Shown: positions 10,319-20,127 of the stretch, piece after piece
How positions within the stretch are numbered: position 1 is the stretch's first letter
Layout of the letters: every line of letters begins with the position of its first letter
Source of the DNA: Sabellastarte sp. h YS-2021
Lineage: Eukaryota; Annelida; Polychaeta; Sabellida; Sabellidae
Assembly: GCA_964017235.1 (NCBI GenBank)
Contig: OZ024929.1
Location: 25,541,464 to 25,605,463, forward strand
Reading direction: 5' to 3'
DNA length: 64,000 nucleotides
The notes under the pieces: model-generated
Database searches by the model: none
Seen by the model: only the letters and a program-made list of their open reading frames with translations
What the model was told of the DNA's origin: nothing
Translations under genes and position numbers: made by a program

Positions 10319-10714
10319 ATTTTTTAATAATAATTTTTAACCATTATTCCACAACAAATAATGTTTTGTCAATCTATAATCAACATTTATTGATTTTATC
10401 CCCTTGATCCTCTATAAAGAGGCTCAATCCCCATGAGAGAGGCTCAATTTAGTGGCTCAGAGCGGATAGGATTTTTGTACCTTAGGGCAAAATGGGATGA
10501 AATTTTCAGCCTCTAATGAGAAAAATCAAATATTTTTTTTGAAATATTGCCAAACAAAGTTTTGGATAATATAACTATATTACTGAGGGTAACTACTATT
10601 CACTACACACATAGACTCTTATTATTCTTATATTCTGTAAAATTAACCAAAATTGTTGGTGTCGAGTTGAGTCGGTGCAATCTAGTTCCTCACCCCCGAA
10701 CCAAAAATTGCTTC
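10319..10714. other. AT-rich stretch without a gene
   Basis: Contains 'gaggctcaat' twice (near 10,420 and 10,439) and otherwise no family I recognise. It separates the Penelope 5' end from the inverted A array. Confidence 0.5.
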
Positions 10715-11620
10715 CTACGTCCCTGATCTCTGAAAATTTGTCATGACACAAAACATTAAAAGGTAGATAAACAACATATTTGATGAAAATCCCTCTAAAT
10801 TGAATACTTTTGAACTTACAAGCGACATACATATTTGCAATATAGTAAAGCAGCTATTACTCAGCTGTGGAGCTATAGCTCTGGAAATTTGCCACAACAC
10901 AGATCATCAAAAAGCAGCTAAACAACATATTTGATTAAAAAGCTCTATATTGAATAGGTTAGAAGTTACAAATGATATACTCATTGACAAAATATCAAAA
11001 TAGTTGTTGCCATTATAGATACCACTATGAAAATTTGACGCAACACAGAATATCAAAAAGAAGCTGAAAAACATTTAATATAAAAACCCTTTAAATTGAA
11101 TACTTATGAAGTTACAAGTGACTTACTCATTGACAAAATGTCAGAGTATCTGTTACTCAATTGTTATTATAGCTACAGCTCTGAAATTTGTCATGAAACA
11201 AAACATTAAAAAGTACCAGAACAACATCTTCGATGTAAAAAAACCTCTAAATTGAATTGTCATTGTCAAAATGTCAGAATAGCTATTACTCTGTTAGATG
11301 TGTAGCTACAGCTCTGAAAATTTACCATGACACAGAACATCAAAAAGTAGCTGAACAACTCATTTAACAAAAACATTGTAACTATAATGGTTACAAAGAA
11401 TAAAGCCTTTTACTCATTTCCCTCGCTTTTAAACACAGAAAATGGCTATTACTCAGCTATTAAGTTAGACTTCAAAAACAGTTACTATCTTGTAGATACA
11501 AAGAAAGTAGCTGAACAACATATTTTATTAAAGTGCTGTAAATGCAGTCATTTTAGGCTTATTACCAATCTACTTAAGGTAGCCACTAGCACTATTACTC
11601 ACTTAGCTATGGACTTAGAT
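10715..11620 (-). repeat. Family A cassette array, inverted
   Basis: About five to six units with 'ctctgaaaatttg', 'acacaaaacat', 'gctgaacaacatattt' and 'aaattgaatacttttgaa', spaced 130-157 bp (near 10,729, 10,879, 11,024, 11,181, 11,310). Read on the minus strand these are the landmarks of the direct A array at 4,690-5,530. The two arrays thus face each other across about 5 kb. Confidence 0.8.
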
Positions 11621-11789
11621 CTGCAATTGCAGGAAAAATATTGATGACACAAGAAACTAAGCTAAAATTAAAGCAAAATACCCAACAGCCTCCTCCCCCG
11701 ACCAAAAAAAAACAAAAACCTGTTAGTTCAAGTGTTGTAGTTATAAGTAATTTACTAAGTTGCCAAAAATGGACTTGTTGGGGTATTTT

Positions 11790-12730
11790 TGGGGTCAAAG
11801 GCTGACCTTGAGGATAAACTTCAAAGTCAAATATCTGTCAGCTATAGAGGACACATATATCAATTAAAGATGTCATTAATAAAGAGATTCAACTTCATAT
11901 TGATGAGAAAAAGCCTCAGAATGTGAAAACTCCTTGATCACCATCGAAGACACCCCATGGCGGCCATCTTCTTTTTTCAAAATCAGGCCAAAACTATTTC
12001 TAGGCAAGCTTTTGTAAAGAAGAACATATCCTGGAAATTTGAGAACTCTATCTAGAATACTTTTTCCTCTATGGCCTCAAAATGTGTAAAAGTTCTTGCT
12101 GACCATCAAAACAAACTGCCTGTGATGGCCGTCTTGTTTTTGAAATGAGGCAAGCTTCAAGGTCAAACATCTGTAGGCTACAGAGGATATATATATATAT
12201 ATTGATGTATTTATTAAAAATATCAACCATGAAGACATTCAACTTGCCATGGATGAGAAAAAAAACCCTCAGAATGTATATAACTCCTTGGTAACCGTCA
12301 AAGAAACACAGTGGGGCCATCTTGTTTTTTAAAATGAGACTAAAAATATTGCCAGGCAAGCTTTTGTAATGAACATATCCTGGAAATTTGGGACCTCTGC
12401 CTATAATACCTTTTGCTGTAGAGGTGGTAACAGGAAAATCTCTACACAATGCTTCATAACCAACAAAGAAAGGCCAGTGGCGGCCATCTTGTTTTTCAAA
12501 ATGAGGCCAAAAATATTCCCAGACAAGATTTTGTAATGTTGAACATATCCTGTGAATATTAGAGCTCTACCTATAAAATCTTTTACTTTAGAGGGGTCGT
12601 AAAAGTCCTTGCTGAAGGTTTGCAGCCTACTTGTTTATCAAAATGAGGCTAAAAATAATCCCAGACAAGATTTTGTAATGATGAATATATCCTGCAAATT
12701 TGGAAGTCTAGCTATAATATTTTTTTATCA
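11790..12730 (+). repeat. Family C cassettes, direct
   Basis: Alternating submodules form a larger unit of about 332 bp. One begins 'cttcaaagtcaaatatctg' (11,810) and 'cttcaaggtcaaacatctg' (12,147). The other carries 'ggcggccatcttg', 'aaatgaggccaaaaat', 'cccagacaagattttgtaat' and 'gaacatatcctg'. The GGCGGCCATCTTG word (near 11,957, 12,124, 12,312 and 12,478) is the reverse complement of the word in family B. The same cassettes precede the hairpin of the element at 54,090-55,974. Confidence 0.85.
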
Positions 12731-12754
12731 GAGCAGTGAACGGTGAAGTCCATA

Positions 12755-12778
12755 GTATCCACTGGATCCGGTGGATAC
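12755..12778. repeat. 3'-terminal hairpin of modular element 1
   Basis: GTATCCACTGGA followed directly by TCCGGTGGATAC: a 24-bp dyad with one T-G position and no loop. It lies at the end of the C cassettes, as does its partner at 55,943-55,971, which has a 5-base loop and perfect arms. Confidence 0.85.
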
Positions 12779-12906
12779 AATGACCAAAACTTCATCATTT
12801 ATGGTTGAAATTTGACCAAATCGACCAATTTGTTCAGTTTAAAGAAGGGTTGTATTTGATTTTATCTGAAGATATTGTATCAGTTTGGTTTGGTCAAACC
12901 TTTTAT

Positions 12907-14739
12907 GCCCCTTCACACTACAGGTGGTACGTCCCTCGGTTACAGATGTTCCTCGACAGAGGAACCGCCTCCCAGGTCGCCCCATTTTTTCAACAGTATT
13001 TGGTCCCAGAGTGCTTCAACTGTCCTGTCATGGTGGTTTCCATGGTTTATTCACTGTGACACAGGTTTTCTACAAGGTTTCTCCCTGTTTCCAATGGTGT
13101 TTGATGGCGAGGCACTGTGGTCCTACTGACGTTGAATGTTTTTTGTTAGTTCTGCTTTCAGCAACACATGCTACCCTGACGGTGACATAAGGTGGAGCAA
13201 GGTTCCCAAAGGTTGTCTGTTCGCAATGCTGTTTGTAGTATTCTCATGCCACTGTTACTGGCAGTCGTGTGTCAGCACCCAAATGCCTATAAAACCATGC
13301 CTCACAGTTGACCACCATCATTTCTTTTGGTGACTTTAAGAAAGCAACATCGCTATGAATATTCAGACAGCTGACAGATTAAGATAGATTGTTGGTATGC
13401 TGCAACTCCAAAATGATAGACTTATGCAAAATGTTGCAGTTTATCTTGATTTGGCCAGTCGTAGAAGACCAAGGCTTCCAGACAGTGTTGGGTTGGAAAC
13501 TGGCTCTTAGACAGACCACTGTTTAGGCAGAATGAAGCTCTGATGGACCAGCTGCTGAAGTCAGATGTATATGGCTACAAAAACTTTGTCAGATTGTCTC
13601 CAGAACTCTTCAGAGAGGTGGTGGAAAGAGTGGGTCCAGTGATTCAGAAGGAGAAGACAAGATTTCGTGAGCCACTTTCAGCTGGGTTGAAGGTAGCCTT
13701 CACCCTGGCAATCTACCAGATTTATAGCGAGGAGCAGCTAAAGTATCCAAGTACCCCACAAGAATGGCATGAGAAGGCAGTGCACTTTGGCCACTGGTAG
13801 AATTTTCCCCATGCTCTGTGAGCCCTAGATGGAAAGCATGTAGCCATAAGATTCTCCAGGCAGTCAGGGTCCGGATATGACAACTACAAGGGTTTCTACT
13901 CAGTGGTGATGTTAGCCCTTGGGGATGCTGACTACAGGTTTCTGTGGGCAGACATGGGGAGTAATGGGTGTTGTTCTGATGCCCAGATCTCCAATGAGTG
14001 CCAGCTGAAGCAGAGCCTTGTGCCAGGTTTTCCCAATGCTGATCTGCTGCCAGGTGATGACAGAAAGAAACAAAATACACAAATATCAACAACAAAGGCA
14101 CAAAAGAAATAACAAAATTCATTGCAGAAACCATAAGGACAAATCATAATAAAAAAGCCAAGTTAAAATAAGTTAACATAATTCTGAACAATAATTCATA
14201 ACCAAGGTATCACAACTTAGAAGTAAGAATTGAAGTGTGAATTAAAAACTTTAAAAAAATTCAAACCGACATGAAGTAACAAAAGTAACCTCTTTAACAG
14301 CACAGCCAATACAACTGCTAGAGCATTGAGGTACCAGTAAAGGGTACTTGGCAATTACATTGACACATTGGACTGCTGCTAATGTTACGACCTTTCAGTT
14401 ACCTTGTCCCATCAGTGGGCCACAGAATCGTCCCTTATTTCACCTTGTGTCACAACAAAAACAGTGCGCGCGGTTTCCCACTGACAGGGACTGACAGGCA
14501 CGGTGATGTGTATGGTGGTGATACTGACATAGGACGGTGAATGAGGGTGACTGATTTGGGAACTTCTCAGAGGCGAAAATTGTAAAAAAAATTCAAAACT
14601 TCCATGGGTCACATATGGATTGGAATCGTGGGCCATTGACTCGCAAGTTTGCATACAGATGTCAGGTGATGATCCAAGACAGGGATGTTTTACCAAACAC
14701 GGATCACAGTGGGTGATACCGTCTGCAGTGTGAAAGGGG
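12907..14739 (+). mobile_element. PIF/Harbinger DNA transposon relic
   Basis: The left end GCCCCTTCACACTACAGGTGG-like (12,907 on) and the right end (14,719-14,739, reversed CCCCTTTCACACTGCAGACGG-like) form terminal inverted repeats of about 21 bp. Both are flanked by TAT (12,904-12,906 and 14,740-14,742), a 3-bp target duplication as Harbinger elements make. Inside is a broken Harbinger transposase (13,460-14,080). The second protein of the family (Myb/SANT-type) is not recognisable. About 400 bp on the left and 650 bp on the right are non-coding or too decayed to read. Confidence 0.85.
13460..14080 (+). pseudogene. Harbinger transposase, broken and shortened
   Basis: The N-terminal part reads GYKNFVRLSPELFREVVERV, then EKTRFREPLSAGLKVAFTLA (from the Met at 13,543). 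After YPSTPQEWHEKAVHFGHW come an in-frame TAG (13,798) and TGA (13,819). The same frame then gives ALDGKHVAIRF, GSGYDNYKGFYSVVMLALGD and FLWADMGSNGCCSDAQI, the catalytic core with its Asp residues. About 40-50 residues usual between the two parts are missing, and the protein stops after LLPGDDRK, before the last catalytic Glu region. It would have cut and joined the element ends. It cannot work as it stands. Confidence 0.85.
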
Positions 14740-14742
14740 TAT

Positions 14743-15584
14743 AAGTTGTCTGTGAGATGGTTGATGCCCTATATTGTAATACATCATCTATTACCTTGAT
14801 GTTCAGTCCACTTACAAGACCTACAGGTCTACTCTATGACCTGAAAGGCTTATACCCGAGAACATTTAGAATTCTTGTGGTGGAAATTATTGAGTTTTAC
14901 CCTCAACCCCTCCCCCCATTGAAGGGGAGGAATAAGGGTATTGTAACGGGGTCTGTCTGTCTGTTTCTTTGAGTTTACGCATAACTCAAAAACTATACAT
15001 GGGTTCTGGGTCATATTTTCACACAAGATGGAGTCTATCTGTGGCTCGGTTGTCAAAAATTGTTTGGATCCAGATGTTTTGGCCATACCCATGAGAAATG
15101 GATTGTGTTGGAAAGGAACTGCTTGTTCTCAAAAGTTTTTAGCAACGATGTTTTAAAAATGCACACTTGTAGTGTACTTTTGAGACAATCACAATGTACA
15201 CATGTCCTATCTGCAGTGCAATATGTATTGGATGTTTGGTCAGTGCCTGGGTTAACAATCAAACTTTTATAGCATTATGGTAGTTAACTGACAATAATAT
15301 TTTCTAAGTAAAATGATGGTTTTCTAGAGAGAAACACAAAGGTTCCAGATAAATCTTTACTGTTGCTCAGGACTTAATCTAACCCTTCTTTCTGTACAAC
15401 CAGTATACACAGGTGTACTTACAGGTAAACTGAACACATTCCTGTATCTCAGGTCTCAAATGTGTTAAAAGTGGGAAAAGCTATATTAATCACCACCAAA
15501 TTTCACGTACTAGTCACTTCCTGCTAATGATTGTCAACAAAGTTTATTGACACCACATGTTCAGCTTTTCAACAATAGGATGAT
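14743..15584. other. Non-coding; one repeat patch
   Basis: A patch at about 14,930-15,060 has 'cggggtctgtctgtctgtt' and 'cataactcaaaaactatac' followed by 'gggtcatattttcacac'. The same combination occurs near 61,850-61,920 and, inverted, near 60,600-60,660, so it is a dispersed repeat. The rest shows nothing. Confidence 0.5.
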
Positions 15585-15890
15585 CAGGGGCGGATCCAGC
15601 CTTTAAGTAAGGTGGGGGTTCACATCAGTGTAAGGTGGGGGTTCACATCAGACATACAATAACTAAGGGGGTCGGGGCATGCCCCCCCCCCCCCCCCCCC
15701 CCCCGAAAGAAATTAATTTCTGGTGATAATATAGTGCATTTCCTGTAAATTTAACACCACTTGCAAGAAATAATTTTGTACTTTGGGTTGAATCCCTTTA
15801 CATTATTTTCAAGGGGGGTGGGGGTGGGGGGTGGGGGGTCCAACCCCCCCTGACTCCCCCCCCCCCCCCCCCCCCCTGGATCCGCTAGTC
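15585..15890. mobile_element. hAT-like MITE with GCGGATCCAG ends
   Basis: Left end CAGGGGCGGATCCAG (15,585-15,599) and right end CTGGATCCGCTAG (15,876-15,888) share a perfect 10-bp inverted core. Inside are an imperfect duplication of 'aaggtgggggttcacatcag' and three long C or G runs (15,681-15,705, 15,811-15,840, 15,857-15,876). Flanks GGATGAT and GGATGGA could be a worn target duplication. It is too short to code for anything. The family guess rests on end sequence style only. Confidence 0.6.
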
Positions 15891-17500
15891 GGATGGACTA
15901 TTGATACAATACTAGGACTGAATGACTGTGGTGAGAGCTCTATGTATATATTTCTATCATCAGGTTTCTACATTTTTCCAGGAACTATACATATGTACAA
16001 ACACTTACACGTATAGCACCACATACAAACCAACTCTAATTTTCCCTTCAGCTAACTTGTAATTTTAAACAAGTGCCAATAAAACATATATAATCAGGTA
16101 CCCTTGTACATAACCATCAGTAGCAGTTGAGGTATTCGTTTACCATAAAAGCTAGAAAAGACAGTGCTAGAATGTATTAATCCTCAGTTAATAGTCTGTT
16201 AAAGTAGATCCCCTTTCTGTTGAAAGCCATTGATCCAAACCAGCATCCTTAACTACTTGTACTGTGACTCGTGACAAAAAGTTTCTTTGACGTGAAACCC
16301 GTCTTCTAGTTTTTGTTGTTACCGTTTAATGGAAGAAGATCTCAAGAAGTGTCAGATCCCCCCCCAAAAAACCACTTCCACAGTGTTAACTTCAATATCA
16401 TTAGCTTAACTCCTGTTAACTTGGTTCTTCAGGCATGATTTATTAAGAAAGTGTACATCAGGAGTTATCATGAATGGACATGCGCATTTGGTTTTTAAAA
16501 AGAGACCCCACATGTGAACAAGACTCTCTTTAAAGGAAGAAAAACATTTCACACGAGTATACAGACTAGGATAATTGTTTTGGGACAAGGCATAATGTTG
16601 TGTTCAGAACACACATTGAGTCAATTTTGCACAACATTTATACGTACACAGAAACTACATACTGATGAATTGTTTTGGCCAATGTACCGTTATGTGTACA
16701 AATAATTATGTAAATGTTTTACATCTTACAAATTAATTGGATGGAAATCTTGGTCAGTGGCTGTTTAACTATACCAATATGGTATTGGGCGGCAACATGA
16801 CGGAGGTTCTATTCACAGGTGGGTTAACTTTTCACCACAAGGTCTATTTTCCTATTTTTGTAAATTTGTTGTGGCTGTTTTAAAATCTGACCACTGCTTT
16901 AAAATGCTTCTTTTCAGTGTAATGTCTAAAAATAGCTTCACTGTCTCACACTCCATTATTGGTTGATATTTCAATGATTTCAATAAAAATCATTAAAGGG
17001 ACGGACCACGATGGATAGACAAATGAACAAAAATAAGGTTGAAGTAAGGGATACTACTCTGCCATTATACTCCTCTCTATATGTCCTCTCTGTTAAGGCT
17101 AGATCTTGAGCTGACTTCATGAACTGGTGATTCACACTGAAATGCAGGACTATTCAATTTTCCATTCTATTCAACAACAAAACCGTGCTAATACGATATT
17201 GTGCGTGTGCCAGATTGCATTGTATTTGATTTCAACATGGTTATTTTTTCATATCTGTGAGCTTTGCTTCCATTGACAAATAAAGTTAATGGTGGTCAGT
17301 CAAAACAGTGGCCTCCCCTTCTTTATTGTCATTGGTCACTATATACAGTGACCCCCTTCCAATGCATTATATAATTCAGTTGGAACTACTTTTTATATTC
17401 ATCCTCTTACCTTTCTCTATAAAAGGGTTTTTATTTGAATTTACCGCCATTCTTTATTCAAAAAGTGAATCAACATATGCTGTGTGAATTTTTGTCTGGA
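15891..17500. other. No gene recognised
   Basis: AT-rich DNA with short open frames only. At 16,797-16,818 a short ATGACGGAGGTTCTATTCAC plus AG precedes GTGGGT, which looks like a tiny first exon and donor site but has nothing else to support it. The 5' terminal repeat of the DIRS-type element probably lies in the right part of this stretch but I could not define it. Confidence 0.4.
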
Positions 17501-17807
17501 CTTTTAGTGTTCTAATGGATATGTTTTAAAGTATCTTAGTGTTTTAATACACTATCAAGCGACCATGGGTGGTGTTAGATGGTGTAAAAACTGCCATACG
17601 TCTCATGAAGGCCCCATTGGCAACAAATGTCAACAGTTTGAAGGCATAGAAGTACAGACATCCATGGACAATCAGGCGAGTACTGGTCAAGCATCAGGTT
17701 CCACAGTTACATCGGAATAAGCAAGGTTAGTAGCGGAACATGTTACAGTAGTCAAGGACAGTTCCACAGTCACTAGTACAGGGACTTCAAATAGTCAAGA
17801 CTTAATT

Positions 17808-19250
17808 TTGGCAGAATTACAAAAGATGTCTCAAAGATTTTCCAAGCTAGAGGAACAAACTTCCCAAGATAGATCAGTCCTCAGTGAATTAATGAATCAA
17901 GTACACAGTAACAATCAAACTACTGTATCCAAAAACATTATTGCCACAAGTACTGGGTCAAGTACTTTACAGGCTGGCACTAGTGTGATGACAGATGTAT
18001 ATGGTCAAGTAAATAACAACAAAGACAATAGTAGTGGTCAAAGTTTCAGTGGTAACATTCAATTTGTGAACAGTGTTAACAGTACATCACTAGTGTCAAG
18101 TGGGGTGAATATACCAAGCCTAGTACAACACATGGGAGCTAGACCCAAAACTTCCAACACGGCAGTGCCAAATGGTTTGACACATCTACCAGTTCATAGT
18201 ACTAAATCTGGAGGTCATGGCATGGGCCACCATCTGACAAATGTTCTTACAACAAGTGACAATTTACAAAGACTAAATGATATGGAAAGTGTTAATAGAC
18301 AACAGAACACAGTTCTGATACCGGACAACATTAGTGTCATGCATACGGGTCACAATAATGGGACATACGGTACAGCTGGTCAAGTTTATCATCAGGTGGG
18401 GGGTACATACATGAACAATGTACATGTTCCACAAAATGTTCCTATTTTATCTTCCACAGTTGCTACAGCAGGAGGTGTGCAAGCAGAAGGTGTTTCAGTG
18501 GGAAGTATGCTACAGAAGCGGACAGAAAGTGACACGACTCACAAGGTTCACTTACAGAATGCGACAGGAAGTATCATCCCATCACTCCAACAGTTGAGGC
18601 AAGCAAATGACATTCATACAAAGGTGCAAAGAAGATATCAGGAACTGGAGGACACAGCTGGTCATGGCAATCAAGGTAATCTGGATCTATTATTGGAGGT
18701 GTTATCTAAGAAACAGAAGCAAGACAAAATTAAGGTTCAACGGCCTCAAGACCTGGCTTTTGTGGGGAGTATGAGGAAAAGACCGACATATGAGCAGTTA
18801 ACCATATGTCAATGGCTCCTTGGTTTCATGCGTATACGACAAGAAGAACAAGATCCAGTGATTAAAGAAAATATGTCAGATTATGTGACGGAATTATTAC
18901 AAGATGCCTGTGATTATGGCTGGGATAGTGCTAAGGGGGCACACTCAGTTTTACTTCATAGGATGCAAGATGGTGTGGTTACTTGGCATAATGTCAAGGA
19001 AATTCATAAAATTAGGAAACGTTATGCTCATACAGTAGTTAATTCCAGTGTGAGTGATAAGAAAGTGTTGAAAATCGTGCCTTGTTTGAAATATAACAAA
19101 GGTCAGTGTTCAAGGTCAAGTGACCATGAATGGCAGAATATGCTTTTAAAGCACATGTGTACCCATTGTCACAACGTGTTGAACAAAACAGAAGGTCACC
19201 CCAGGAAAGACTGTTGGAAAGCTCCCAAAGATCAATCAAAAAACAATTAG
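17808..19250 (+). CDS. Gag-like protein of the DIRS-type element
   Basis: A 480-residue open frame, rich in Gln, Asn, Ser and Thr in its first 270 residues, with a short coiled-coil-like start (ELQKMSQRFSKLEEQTSQD). A conserved block follows (TYEQLTICQWLLGFMRIRQE), and near the C-terminus (about residues 425-470) a Cys/His cluster (CLKYNKGQC, then HMCTHCHNVLNK and HPRKDCW) that looks like a nucleic-acid-binding zinc site. It would package the element RNA. It heads the gene order of the element and overlaps the next frame. Assignment is by position and Cys/His pattern. Confidence 0.7.
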   Translation: MAELQKMSQRFSKLEEQTSQDRSVLSELMNQVHSNNQTTVSKNIIATSTGSSTLQAGTSVMTDVYGQVNNNKDNSSGQSFSGNIQFVNSVNSTSLVSSGVNIPSLVQHMGARPKTSNTAVPNGLTHLPVHSTKSGGHGMGHHLTNVLTTSDNLQRLNDMESVNRQQNTVLIPDNISVMHTGHNNGTYGTAGQVYHQVGGTYMNNVHVPQNVPILSSTVATAGGVQAEGVSVGSMLQKRTESDTTHKVHLQNATGSIIPSLQQLRQANDIHTKVQRRYQELEDTAGHGNQGNLDLLLEVLSKKQKQDKIKVQRPQDLAFVGSMRKRPTYEQLTICQWLLGFMRIRQEEQDPVIKENMSDYVTELLQDACDYGWDSAKGAHSVLLHRMQDGVVTWHNVKEIHKIRKRYAHTVVNSSVSDKKVLKIVPCLKYNKGQCSRSSDHEWQNMLLKHMCTHCHNVLNKTEGHPRKDCWKAPKDQSKNN

Positions 19251-20089
19251 TGGCTGCCAACAATATTGGAAATTCTTCTAGACATTTTTATAATTCCAAT
19301 TTGAGCAAATGTCAAAAATTTAAGATACACAAGCAGTTGGCTAATCGAAAAGAAAATATTCTACAATATGATAAAGCTTCCAACAGATCTATCCGGGTTA
19401 GGTCCAGAACGTTTAAAGCAAGCAATAAATCAGTTAAAAACTCAACAGCTACACTACAAAACAGGGTTGTTGAACATAAAAAAGTTGTGTACGGGCCAAA
19501 GAGTACTGATCATCACAGCATTTCTTTACACAATAGATTTCAAGTACTTTCTGATTTAGTCCCTGATGATGACAATTACTCTGTCAAAGACGATTACCAG
19601 GTCAAGGTTGATAGTATTCAATCTATTAAAGAATCGGTAGATAATGTAAACAAGCAACCAAAATTCTGTGGTGATAGTACTTGGCGATCTGTCAAACGAG
19701 TAGAAGAGACAAAAAGTCAAGATGACACAAAAATAAAAAATTCTAGCCTGGCACAAGGCGGAAAAGTAGACATTACGAATTCTGTTGAAGTTGTTAAAAA
19801 TGTGATGGCAGGCAATTGCAATTGCTTGAGAAACGTAAATGTTTTGAATTTCAAGGACAAGTGTACAGATCTTAAAGCGTGTATAACTCAACAAAAAACT
19901 ATTTTTGTTTTTTTGCCTATCAGTAATTTAAAACGATTGCGAATTAGTGAGGCTTTGAAACCAAACAAAATATTGACAGAAATGAATTCGATCCAATCAC
20001 AATTCATGAAGTCATTAAATCCACAGGAAAACCAAATTTTGAGAAGGCAAGAATACAACTTCCTTCTAAAATCAATTTTGAACTTTTAG
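19130..20089 (+). CDS. Linking open frame of the DIRS-type element, function unknown
   Basis: A 319-residue frame that overlaps the gag-like frame on its left and abuts the reverse transcriptase frame on its right. It is basic at first (SQRSIKKQLVAANN) and polar throughout, with HNRFQVLSDLVPDDDNYSV near the middle. I recognise no domain. It may be an N-terminal extension of the polymerase protein or a separate product. Confidence 0.45.
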   Translation: MAEYAFKAHVYPLSQRVEQNRRSPQERLLESSQRSIKKQLVAANNIGNSSRHFYNSNLSKCQKFKIHKQLANRKENILQYDKASNRSIRVRSRTFKASNKSVKNSTATLQNRVVEHKKVVYGPKSTDHHSISLHNRFQVLSDLVPDDDNYSVKDDYQVKVDSIQSIKESVDNVNKQPKFCGDSTWRSVKRVEETKSQDDTKIKNSSLAQGGKVDITNSVEVVKNVMAGNCNCLRNVNVLNFKDKCTDLKACITQQKTIFVFLPISNLKRLRISEALKPNKILTEMNSIQSQFMKSLNPQENQILRRQEYNFLLKSILNF

Positions 20090-20127
20090 ACGAAATTTGT
20101 AAAAATTATTGGGATTACCAAGTTCCT

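Larger units (their letters stand above)
4349..12781 (+). mobile_element. Modular cassette-array element 1 (Helentron/HINE-like candidate), interrupted
   Basis: I read this as one long non-autonomous element. Its 5' end has AATATATCCACCAGAAAAGG, closely matching the 5' end of the element at 54,090 (ATTGTATCCACCAGAAG). Its 3' end is a hairpin (12,755-12,778) followed by AAT, so the outer hairpin arm is the inverted copy of the 5' end. Between them lie A cassettes, B cassettes, an inverted A piece, a foreign Penelope/LINE insertion (about 7,245-10,318), an inverted A array and C cassettes. No Rep, helicase or transposase frame is visible. Short terminal inverted repeats with a 3' stem-loop are typical of Helentron-type rolling-circle elements, but the assignment is inference. 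The alternative is several adjacent separate repeats. Confidence 0.5.

Noticed and set aside
12755-12778. Rho-independent terminator
   Set aside because: The hairpin lies in eukaryotic repeat DNA at the end of a mobile element and is not followed by a T run.
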